Assembly (NCBI RefSeq): GCF_030161255.1
Contig: NZ_BSPX01000012.1
Span: 8,919 to 72,918, forward strand
Direction of reading: 5' to 3'
Source of the DNA: Zoogloea oryzae
Lineage (GTDB): Bacteria; Pseudomonadota; Gammaproteobacteria; Burkholderiales; Rhodocyclaceae
Length of the DNA stretch: 64,000 nt
This document shows, piece by piece, positions 56,163-63,426 of this stretch; the stretch's first letter is position 1; the number at the start of each line of letters is the position of its first letter. The notes below the pieces were generated by a model, which saw only the letters and a program-made list of their open reading frames with translations, had not been told where the DNA came from and made no database searches. A program made the position numbers and the translations under genes.

Positions 56163-57062
56163 CTAACCCGACGCCCCCGTCGCCACCTCGGTCAGGATCT
56201 CCGCCAGCCGTCGTACGCCCGGGCCGGCGCAATCCGGATCGGCGATCACCAGGTACAGCGTCACCCGCCGCAGCTCGGCGCCGCCCAGGGGCAGCGGCTT
56301 GAGCCGCCCGTCGCCCAGCTCGCGCAGGATGTGGGCCTCCGGATACCACGCAAAGCCATGCCCGGCGCAGGCCGCGGCGATCGACATGGCCATGCTGCCA
56401 AAGGTCCAGCGCTGCTCCACCTCCACGGTGGTGCTGCGCCGGTCGCGCACCGAGCCCGTGGCCCGCACCTGCAGATGCCGCCACGGGCGCAGATCCTTCT
56501 CGCCCAGCTCGCGCCCCAGCTGATGGAGCGGATGATCCGGCGAGGCCACCGCCAGCAGCGGCATGTCGAGCAGCGGCGTACCCAGAAAGCCCGGCGGGAT
56601 GTGGGGCGTCACCGCCACGTCGGCCTGCCCGCCCAGCAGCGCCTCGGCGGTGCCGCCCAGCACCGATTCGATCACCTCGATCCGCGTCCGCGGCGCCTCG
56701 GCGCCAAAGCGCGCCAGGGCCTCCAGCAGCAGATCCGGCGGAAAGAGCACCTCCGCCGCCAACCCGATCTCCGCCTCCCAGCCCGCCGACAGCTTGCGCG
56801 CCGCCTGCTCCAGATCGCCCGCCTCGGCCACCAGCGCCAGCGCCCGGCGGTAAAGCATGTGGCCGGTGGGCGTGAGCACCGCCTTGCGGCCGTGGATCTC
56901 GAAGGCCTTCACGCCCAGCACGGTCTCGATCTTCTGCACCGCGTAGGTGACGGCCGACTGGCTCTTGAACAGCGCTTCGGCGGCCTGGGCGTAGCCGCCG
57001 GCCTCCACCACGGCGATGAGGGCCCGCCATTGGTCGAGGCTGAGATGGGGGGTGACGGTCAT
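56163..57062 (-). CDS. LysR-family transcriptional regulator
   Basis: A 299-aa regulator with an N-terminal winged helix (LDQWRALIAVVEAGGYAQAAEALFKSQSAVT-type region, residues about 8-65) and a C-terminal effector-binding domain. It is divergently oriented to the azoreductase-pirin pair, the normal arrangement for a LysR regulator and its targets. The effector is unknown; a quinone or electrophile is plausible from the targets. Confidence 0.9.
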   Translation of the reverse strand: MTVTPHLSLDQWRALIAVVEAGGYAQAAEALFKSQSAVTYAVQKIETVLGVKAFEIHGRKAVLTPTGHMLYRRALALVAEAGDLEQAARKLSAGWEAEIGLAAEVLFPPDLLLEALARFGAEAPRTRIEVIESVLGGTAEALLGGQADVAVTPHIPPGFLGTPLLDMPLLAVASPDHPLHQLGRELGEKDLRPWRHLQVRATGSVRDRRSTTVEVEQRWTFGSMAMSIAAACAGHGFAWYPEAHILRELGDGRLKPLPLGGAELRRVTLYLVIADPDCAGPGVRRLAEILTEVATGASG

Positions 57063-57162
57063 TGATCAGATTATTAGATAGCTTTAAACGAAATCTTCTA
57101 CTTTTTTATCGCTCCGGTAAATCATTAAATAGACACATCCCAACACCACCGGAGCCCTCAAA
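57063..57162. promoter_or_regulatory. Divergent lysR / azoreductase promoter region
   Basis: A 100-nt AT-rich spacer. An imperfect dyad TAGATAGC...TCTTCTA-like lies around 57075-57101 and contains LysR-style T-N11-A spacing candidates. No confident -35/-10 pair was assigned for either gene. Confidence 0.35.
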
Positions 57163-57765
57163 ATGACCACCCTGCTCAAGATCAACGCCAGCCTGTTCTC
57201 CAACCAGGGCCAGTCCAGCCAGCTCGCCGACCGCTTCGTGGCTGCCTACGTGGCCGCCCACCCCGGCGCCACCGTGATCGACCGCGACCTGGCCGCCAAC
57301 CCCGTGCCGCACCTGGACGCCGAGCGCTTCCTGTCCTTCCTGGCCAAGCCCGAAGCGCGCAGCGAAGCACAGCAGGCCGTCGTCGCCTTCTCCGACGCCC
57401 TGATCGAAGAGATCCGCCGGGCCGACCAGATCGTGATCGGGCTGCCGATGTACAACTTTGGCGTGCCTTCCACGCTCAAAGCCTATTTCGACCACATCGC
57501 CCGCGCCGGCGTCACCTTCCGCTACACCGCCAATGGCCCCGAAGGCCTGCTCACCGGCAAGAAGGTGACCGTGCTCGCCGCCCGCGGTGGCAAGTACTTC
57601 GGCACCCCGAAGGACAGCCAGACCACCTACGTCCGCGACTTCCTCGGCTTCATCGGGATCACCGACGTGGAATTCATCTACGCCGAAGGCCTCAACATGG
57701 GTGAGGACAGCAAGTCTGCCGCCCTCGCCGCCGCCCACGCCCAGGTCGCCGAACTGGCCGCCTGA
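57163..57765 (+). CDS. azoR: FMN-dependent NADH-azoreductase (AzoR family)
   Basis: A 200-aa flavodoxin-fold quinone/azo reductase. The FMN loop is in INASLFSNQGQSSQLAD, and the IGLPMYNFGVPSTLKAYFDHI motif and AARGGKYFG segment match AzoR. In vivo it mainly reduces quinones by two electrons and so protects against electrophile stress. It is followed 15 nt later by a pirin gene and is probably controlled by the divergent LysR regulator. Confidence 0.93.
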   Translation: MTTLLKINASLFSNQGQSSQLADRFVAAYVAAHPGATVIDRDLAANPVPHLDAERFLSFLAKPEARSEAQQAVVAFSDALIEEIRRADQIVIGLPMYNFGVPSTLKAYFDHIARAGVTFRYTANGPEGLLTGKKVTVLAARGGKYFGTPKDSQTTYVRDFLGFIGITDVEFIYAEGLNMGEDSKSAALAAAHAQVAELAA

Positions 57766-57780
57766 CAACCGGAGAACGCC

Positions 57781-58626
57781 ATGACCACCCGCAGCCTGAC
57801 CGTCATCATCCCCTCCATCCCGGTGTCGGACGGCGCCGGCGTCAAGCTGCGGCGCAGCATCGGCCACAGCCAGCGCCTCGACCCCTTCCTGATGCTCGAC
57901 GAGTTCGCCTCGGACAACCCGGACGACTACATCGCCGGCTTTCCGCCCCACCCGCACCGGGGCTTCGAGACCGTCACCTACATGCTCGCCGGTGATTTCG
58001 AGCACCGCGACCACCTGGGCCACACCGGCCACCTGCGGGGCGGCGGCGCCCAGTGGATGACCGCCGGGCGCGGCATCATCCACTCGGAGATGCCGCTCCA
58101 GGAGAGCGGGCGCCTCCACGGCTTTCAGTTCTGGATCAACCTGCCCGCCGCCGAGAAGATGAAGCCTGCCGGCTACCGGGACATCCAGCCCGAGGAGATC
58201 CCCGAGGTGACGATCCCCGGCGGCAGCGTGAAGGTCGTCGCCGGCACCCTCGATGGCGTGAGCAGTGCACCGGTGCCAGGCCCGATCCAGGGGCTATCCA
58301 CCGCGCCGCTGTTCCTCGACGTGCGCCTAGAAGCCGGCGCGGCCTTCGCCCAGTCGGTCGAAGCCGGCCACACGGCCTTCCTCTACCCCTACGCCGGCAG
58401 CCTGCAGGTGGGCGACGAAGGCCGCACGCTGCCCGCCCGCCAGGCCGGCGTGCTGTCGGCGGGCGAGCGCATCGAGGTGACGGCCGGCGCCGAAGGCGCG
58501 AGCTTCCTGCTGCTGGCCGCCCGGCCCCTGGGCGAGCCGGTGGTGCAGTACGGCCCCTTCGTGATGAACACCCGCGAAGAGATCGAGCAGGCCCTGGCCG
58601 ACTACCGGGACGGCACCCTGGCCTGA
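57781..58626 (+). CDS. Pirin family protein
   Basis: A 281-aa bicupin. The N-terminal metal site is in GFPPHPHRGFETVTYMLAGDFEHRDHLGH-type sequence with the His/His/His/Glu set, followed by WMTAGRGIIHSEMP. Bacterial pirins often have quercetinase activity. Its position behind azoR fits a detoxification unit for quinones or flavonoids; this is inference. Confidence 0.92.
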   Translation: MTTRSLTVIIPSIPVSDGAGVKLRRSIGHSQRLDPFLMLDEFASDNPDDYIAGFPPHPHRGFETVTYMLAGDFEHRDHLGHTGHLRGGGAQWMTAGRGIIHSEMPLQESGRLHGFQFWINLPAAEKMKPAGYRDIQPEEIPEVTIPGGSVKVVAGTLDGVSSAPVPGPIQGLSTAPLFLDVRLEAGAAFAQSVEAGHTAFLYPYAGSLQVGDEGRTLPARQAGVLSAGERIEVTAGAEGASFLLLAARPLGEPVVQYGPFVMNTREEIEQALADYRDGTLA

Positions 58627-58650
58627 AACATCGGCACACCAAAAACCCGA

Positions 58651-58672
58651 ACACGGCGCTACGGCGCCGTGT
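58651..58672 (+). terminator. Hairpin after pirin gene
   Basis: ACACGGCGC (58651-58659) and GCGCCGTGT (58664-58672) form a perfect 9-bp stem with a 4-nt loop TACG, 25 nt after the stop. Only CACATTT follows, so termination strength is uncertain. Confidence 0.55.
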
Positions 58673-58702
58673 CACATTTGGGGATCGAACAAGGAGCACG
58701 CC

Positions 58703-59050
58703 ATGGCCGGCTTTGAAAACTACGCCCAGGACACGAAAGACATCGAACTCGAGATCGAACGCAAGGGCATCGCCCTGGGCATCGACTGGACCAACGAAGA
58801 TGCCGTGCGCGCCCTTGCCCGGGAAGCGCTGGATTTTGCAGGCGCCGCCGAGAAGGACAAGGCGCTCGACACGAACCACCTCGACTACGCCCGCCTCGCC
58901 AGGCTGGAGCTCTTCGGCCTCGCCGGGCTGATGCTGCGCACGATGCAGGAGAGCGCATCCGCCGCCGGCTTCGAGAGCCACGGCGGCGACGCCTGGAAGG
59001 CCTTCGCCCGCGCCCTGTGGGCCGAGAAGAAACTGCGCCAGCCGGGCTGA
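58703..59050 (+). CDS. Hypothetical protein of 115 aa upstream of the eCIS genes
   Basis: I do not recognise this family. The protein is mainly helical by composition, acidic at the N-terminus (ENYAQDTKDIELEIERKG) and has no signal peptide or membrane segment. The coding signal is good: AGGAGC-type ribosome site (AAGGAGCACGCC before ATG), GC-rich third positions and a clear end. It lies between the pirin hairpin and the contractile-system genes, separated from them by 347 nt, so membership in either unit is open. Confidence 0.7.
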   Translation: MAGFENYAQDTKDIELEIERKGIALGIDWTNEDAVRALAREALDFAGAAEKDKALDTNHLDYARLARLELFGLAGLMLRTMQESASAAGFESHGGDAWKAFARALWAEKKLRQPG

Positions 59051-59397
59051 ACGCTCCGCCCCGCGCGGGCCCGGCGGCGCCGTTCGTCGGCCAGCCGCAG
59101 CCCGCCTTGATTTGCCAATTTGCATGTGCTTGACTGCACTGGCAGAGGCAGTCAGGGCGAGCGTTTCCATCAATCATCCTGACATGCCGGCAGCCGTTCG
59201 CGCCTTGAAAGGCGCCATTTTCCGTGACAGCCCCCGTTCGCGGGGGGCCGACATGTTGCCAAGCTGTTTCTTCCCGCTTCCGAGGTTTTACCTTTCGCCA
59301 AAAAGGTGTAGCTTTCATATTGAGATGTGCTGATCGGCAACGGCGGCACGCAGGCATCCAACGTCGTACCAATGGCCTCGCCAGGGAAAACGATGAA
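59051..59397. other. Intergenic region upstream of the eCIS cluster
   Basis: 347 nt with lower GC than the neighbours in its second half. It contains a TGACTGC/GCAGTCA dyad near 59130-59153, a CCCCC/GGGGG dyad near 59231-59249 and an ACCTTT-cgccaa-AAAGGT dyad near 59290-59307, and an AT-rich stretch to about 59330 that may hold the promoter. The short open frame 59112-59333 has no coding character. No convincing -35/-10 pair was assigned. Confidence 0.45.
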
Positions 59398-59964
59398 ATG
59401 TTCATAGCCGGGACAAGCGCCACCCTCCGACGCCTGATCGAAGATCAGCTCGTGGCCACGGGCGGGCTCGACGGCTACGATGTCCAGCTGTTCTCCACCC
59501 GCAATTTCACCGGCACCATCACCAACAAGGTTGCGCTCTTCCTCTACCGCGTCGAGGTGGATGAATCCCGGCGCAACGTCGATCTCCCCCGCCTCGCCCC
59601 CAACGCGCCCCGCCGCCAGGCCCTCGGGCTCGAACTGCACTACCTGCTCACCGTGTGGGGCCAGCGCAACGCCGAAGGCGAGCAGGTGATGCTGGCGCGC
59701 TGCATGGACATCCTCGACCGCCACGCGCTCATCACCGGCCCGCTCCTCGACCCGGCCTACCCGTGGGAGCCCGAAGACAGCCTGCGGGTCGCGATCAACC
59801 ACCTCAGCACCGAAGACATGCTGCGCCTGTGGGACAGCCTCGAGCCGCCCTACCAGCTGTCGGTGCCCTACGTCGTGCGCACCGCCCGGCTCGCCGCCCG
59901 CGAGCGGCCCGATCCGGCCATCGCCGATTCGCGCACGCTGGTGTTCACACCCCAGGTGCCGTGA
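59398..59964 (+). CDS. DUF4255 / Pvc16-type tail protein of a contractile injection system
   Basis: A 188-aa protein of the DUF4255 (Pvc16 N-terminal) family, found in extracellular contractile injection systems, where the Afp16/Pvc16 protein caps the tube and sheath. Family traits are an N-terminal ATLRRLIEDQLV helix, ITNKVALFLYRVEVDESRRN and LGLELHYLLTVWGQRNAEGEQ. An upstream in-frame opening to 59224 looks non-coding. The ATG at 59398 fits the domain boundary. It is the first recognisable gene of the eCIS cluster, and its stop overlaps the next start. Confidence 0.85.
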   Translation: MFIAGTSATLRRLIEDQLVATGGLDGYDVQLFSTRNFTGTITNKVALFLYRVEVDESRRNVDLPRLAPNAPRRQALGLELHYLLTVWGQRNAEGEQVMLARCMDILDRHALITGPLLDPAYPWEPEDSLRVAINHLSTEDMLRLWDSLEPPYQLSVPYVVRTARLAARERPDPAIADSRTLVFTPQVP

Positions 59965-60818
59965 TGCTCGCTGCCACCGACACGCCCCTCGGCTGGGCCG
60001 CCCGCCACTCGCCAGACCGCATCGCCGCCGTCGGCGTGCTGGCGGTCAAGGTGAGGCGCTATCTCACCGACGGCACCGACCCCGGCCTCACCCCCATCCC
60101 CGGCCTGCGGGTGCGCGTCGCCGGCCAGGCCGAACAGCCCCTGTGGCACCAATCCACCGGCCTCTATGGTTTCCTCGACATCCCGGCCGGCGAAGCCCGC
60201 ATCGAGATCGACGACCCCACCGGCCGCTACCAGCCCCAGGCCATCACCGCCACCGTGCCCGACCGGGCCGATCTCAAAGCCGCCCTCGAAGCCGGCGAAA
60301 CACCCCCCGCGGTGCCCGCCCCGGCCTACCCCGAAGCTGCCCTGCGCCCCGGCCTGACCATGGCCCTGCCCCCCGGCACCAGCGCCCTGTGGGGCGTGCT
60401 GCGGGATGCCGGCCGGCCGGTGCCCGGCGCGCTGCTCACCGTCGCCACCGTGCAGGGCGGCGCCGCCGACAGCGTGACCGCCCTCAGCGGCCCCGACGGC
60501 AGCTACCTGCTGGTGCTGCCCTTCGAGGTCATCGACCGCAGCGTGACCCCACCGCTGCGCGCCTTCGACCGCGCCCTCAGCGTGTTCGCCCCGCGCCCGG
60601 CCCTAGCCACCGCGCTCGCGACCAAAGGTTTTCTGGCCGGACAACCGGCCAATGTCTTCGGACTCACCGCGGCCCAGCGCAATGCGCTGTTCCTGCCGCG
60701 CGACTTCCAACTGCGTGACGCTGGCGGCACCCTGCACCCGCAGGTCGGCGGCCAGAATCCGCCCGCTTCGGTTTCGGTCGGCGCACGGGTCCGGCTGGAT
60801 ATCGAGTTGTTACCCTAG
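59964..60818 (+). CDS. Carboxypeptidase-regulatory-like domain protein of the eCIS cluster
   Basis: A 284-aa protein with two beta-sandwich-like parts: residues about 25-95 (GLRVRVAGQAEQPLWHQSTGLYGFLDIPAGE) and about 135-190 (PVPGALLTVATVQGGAAD then SGPDGSYLLVLPFEV). Both carry the G-x-Y-x-F/L turn seen in CarboxypepD_reg domains. No signal peptide. Such proteins are found next to DUF4255 genes in several contractile systems, but their place in the particle is not known to me. The start shares 1 nt with the previous stop. Confidence 0.65.
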   Translation: MLAATDTPLGWAARHSPDRIAAVGVLAVKVRRYLTDGTDPGLTPIPGLRVRVAGQAEQPLWHQSTGLYGFLDIPAGEARIEIDDPTGRYQPQAITATVPDRADLKAALEAGETPPAVPAPAYPEAALRPGLTMALPPGTSALWGVLRDAGRPVPGALLTVATVQGGAADSVTALSGPDGSYLLVLPFEVIDRSVTPPLRAFDRALSVFAPRPALATALATKGFLAGQPANVFGLTAAQRNALFLPRDFQLRDAGGTLHPQVGGQNPPASVSVGARVRLDIELLP

Positions 60819-60836
60819 CCAAGATGGAGGCTCGAA

Positions 60837-62678
60837 ATGCCTGAATACCTAGCCCCGGGAGTTTACGTCGAAGAAACCAGCTTCCGCGCCAAGTCCATCG
60901 AGGGCGTGGCGACCTCCACCGCCGGCTTCGTCGGCCAGGCCCGCTTCGGCCCCACCGCTGGCCTGCCCACCCTCGTCACCGGCTTCGAGGAATTCCAGCG
61001 CCACTTCGGCGATGGCAATGACCTGCTGCTGGGTGGCGTGCCCACCACCAACCAGCTCGCCCACGCGGTGCGGCTGTTCTTCGAGAACGGCGGCAAGCGG
61101 GTGTACGTGTCGCGCATCTTCGTGCCCACCGGTGGCGGCTCGGTCGAGGCCAGCCGCTCGTCCAGCAGCGCGATCTCGGTACTCGGCACCGATCGCTTCC
61201 TGCGCGCCCGCTTTCCCGGCCGGGCCGGCAACGTGGTGGTCAAGGTTGCCGCCAACCGCGGCGGCAACCTGCTCACCGGCACCGCCGGCAGCCGCCGTGT
61301 GATGGGCCTGCGCCTGGGCGATGTGGTCGAGGCCGGCGCGCTCAAGGAAAGCACCGTCACCGCCGCCGGCCCCAACGCCGTCACCGGCGCCAACATCTAC
61401 AGCGTCAGCTTCGACGCGGCGGGCAACCCACTCCTCACCAACGCTGGCGGCACGCTCGACCTCAACGGCGCCGCCCTCGCCGCGGTCCAGAAGATCACCC
61501 TCGACATCAGCGTCGGCCCCAATCTGGATGGCTCCACCGGCAGCCGTAGCGAGCAGATCCAGCGCCTGTCGCCCCACCCGGATTCCGACCAGTTCGTCGG
61601 CCGCGTGCTGCGCCACGAAGACCCGGACGCCGGCATCGAACCGCCCGCCGACCGCAGCCAGCGCATCTACTTCGATGCGATGGTCGACCTGCCCAGCGTC
61701 GCTGCCCAGCGCACCACCTTCGCCCGCGACCTGCTCACCGGCCTCGTCGCCGCCTCGCCGATCACCCTCTCCGGCGGCAGCGATGGCGTCTCTCCGGATG
61801 CGGCCGCCTTCACTGGCGGCGGCAGCGGCCACGACGCCACCGGCCTCGCCGCGCTGGCCGAGATCGAGGACATCGCCATCGTCGCCGCGCCGGGCTCGGC
61901 GGCCCTCGCCTCGCCCATCGATCAGGCCGTGCGCGACGCGCTCGTCAGCCACTGCGAAAACCTGCGCTACCGCTTCGCCATCCTCGCCGGTCCGCAGGAC
62001 GCCGACCAGGCCACCATTCGCCAGGTGCGCGGCCAGCACGACTCCAAATACGCCGCCATGTACTACCCGTGGCTCGTCGCCAGCACCCCCGGCAGCGCCC
62101 GCGAAACCGTGCTGTACTCGCCCGAAGGCGCGATGGCCGGCGTATACGCCCGCAGCGACATCGAGCGCGGCGTGCACAAGGCCCCGGCCAACGAAACCGT
62201 GCGCGGCGTGCTGCGCTTCTCGCGCAACGTGAACAAGGGCGAGCAGGACGTGCTCAACCCCGAAGGCATCAACTGCCTGCGCTTCTTCGAAGGCCGCGGC
62301 TACCGCGTGTGGGGCGCCCGCACCATCAGCTCCGATCCGGAATGGACCTACATCAACGTCCGCCGGCTGTTCATCTACCTCGAACACTCCATCGACCGCT
62401 CCACCCAGTGGGCGGTGTTCGAGCCAAACAACGAAGAGCTGTGGCTCAAGATCCGCCTCACCATCGAAGGCTTCCTGTACGACGTGTGGCGCACCGGCGC
62501 TCTCCTCGGCGCCAAGCCCGAAGACGCCTACTTCGTGCGCTGCGACCGCACCACCATGAGCCAGTCGGATCTCGACAACGGCCGTCTGGTCTGCCTGATC
62601 GGCGTCGCCCCCACCAAGCCGGCCGAGTTCGTGATCTTCCGCATCGGCCAATGGACTGCCGACGCGTCCATCGTCTGA
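60837..62678 (+). CDS. Contractile tail sheath protein (eCIS, Afp/Pvc2-4 type)
   Basis: A 613-aa phage-tail-sheath-family protein. The start PEYLAPGVYVEETSFRAKSIEGV and ANQLAHAVRLFFENGGKRVYVSR-like region form the N-terminal hand-shake and sheath domain. The C-terminal domain ends GRLVCLIGVAPTKPAEFVIFRIGQW, the conserved tail that interlocks sheath subunits. A variable outer domain of about 200 residues lies between. Contraction of this sheath drives the inner tube into a target cell. It is followed by the tube gene after 34 nt. Confidence 0.95.
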   Translation: MPEYLAPGVYVEETSFRAKSIEGVATSTAGFVGQARFGPTAGLPTLVTGFEEFQRHFGDGNDLLLGGVPTTNQLAHAVRLFFENGGKRVYVSRIFVPTGGGSVEASRSSSSAISVLGTDRFLRARFPGRAGNVVVKVAANRGGNLLTGTAGSRRVMGLRLGDVVEAGALKESTVTAAGPNAVTGANIYSVSFDAAGNPLLTNAGGTLDLNGAALAAVQKITLDISVGPNLDGSTGSRSEQIQRLSPHPDSDQFVGRVLRHEDPDAGIEPPADRSQRIYFDAMVDLPSVAAQRTTFARDLLTGLVAASPITLSGGSDGVSPDAAAFTGGGSGHDATGLAALAEIEDIAIVAAPGSAALASPIDQAVRDALVSHCENLRYRFAILAGPQDADQATIRQVRGQHDSKYAAMYYPWLVASTPGSARETVLYSPEGAMAGVYARSDIERGVHKAPANETVRGVLRFSRNVNKGEQDVLNPEGINCLRFFEGRGYRVWGARTISSDPEWTYINVRRLFIYLEHSIDRSTQWAVFEPNNEELWLKIRLTIEGFLYDVWRTGALLGAKPEDAYFVRCDRTTMSQSDLDNGRLVCLIGVAPTKPAEFVIFRIGQWTADASIV

Positions 62679-62712
62679 GCACCGATAACCGAAGCTTCAA
62701 AGGAGACCGGCA

Positions 62713-63168
62713 ATGGCCACCCTGCGTGAAGACCCCTACGGCCCGTTCAACTTCAAGGTCACCATCAACCCGGCGAGCGGCGGCGAGTTTCGCGGCGGCT
62801 TCTCGGATGTCTCGGGGCTGTCCACCGAGATCACCCACGCCGACTATCGCGAAGGCACCGACGCCTTCAACCGGCCCCGCAAGGTGCCGCTGATGTACAA
62901 GGCCGGCGACGTGACCCTCAAGCGCGGCATGATCGCCTCGCTCGATCTGTGGAACTGGGTCAATCAGGTGCGCCGCGGCAACATGGACGCCCGCGCCACC
63001 GTCGTCATCGAGCTGATGAGCGAAGACCGGGGCAGCACCGTCGCCCAGTGGAAGCTCATCAACGCCCGCCCGTCCAAATGGACCGGCCCGACGCTGGCCG
63101 CCAAAGGTGCCTCCGACGTGGCGATGGAAGAGCTGACCCTGGTCTGCGAAGACCTGGAGTTCGAATAA
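62713..63168 (+). CDS. Contractile system tail tube protein (T4 gp19-like)
   Basis: A 151-aa tube protein of the T4-like gp19/Hcp-related family. DPYGPFNFKVTINPASGG, FSDVSGLSTEITHADYREG and VTLKRGMIASLDLWNW are typical for Afp1/Pvc1-type inner tube proteins. Hexamers stack to form the channel that holds cargo. It follows the sheath gene and is separated from a second sheath gene by 258 nt of structured sequence. Confidence 0.94.
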   Translation: MATLREDPYGPFNFKVTINPASGGEFRGGFSDVSGLSTEITHADYREGTDAFNRPRKVPLMYKAGDVTLKRGMIASLDLWNWVNQVRRGNMDARATVVIELMSEDRGSTVAQWKLINARPSKWTGPTLAAKGASDVAMEELTLVCEDLEFE

Positions 63169-63426
63169 GCCCACGCCCAACCCGCGCTGAACTGAGATTC
63201 ATTCCATGAGAGCCACCGCCCGGCCGCCCGAAGGGGGGACTCGTCGCAGGCCCGGCTTTGCACAGCCGGGCCGTTCGGACGGCGCGAAGCCAAGCTTCAC
63301 GAAACCCCGTCCTCACCCTCTGGGGAGGGTGGAGCAGGGGTTTCGCGGTGCTCTGCACTGCGCCTGCGGAACGGGTTGGCTGTGCAAAGCCAACCCTTCG
63401 TCGCGCAGCAACCGGAGGGTAGTCAA
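63169..63426. repeat. Structured spacer with three hairpins between eCIS genes
   Basis: 258 nt inside an otherwise tightly packed cluster. Hairpin A: 9-bp stem GGCCCGGCT/AGCCGGGCC (63249-63272) with loop TTGCAC. Hairpin C: CGAAACCCC/GGGGTTTCG (63300-63345) with an inner CACCCT/AGGGTG stem. Hairpin B: 9-bp stem GGGTTGGCT/AGCCAACCC (63373-63396) with loop GTGCAA, the exact reverse complement of loop A. It looks like a REP/BIME-type repeat element. The open frame 63206-63430 across it has no coding character. Confidence 0.7.

Noticed and set aside
59112..59333. 73-aa open frame upstream of the DUF4255 gene
   Set aside because: No ribosome site, mixed composition rich in Cys/Ser/Arg and no codon bias like the neighbours; treated as intergenic.
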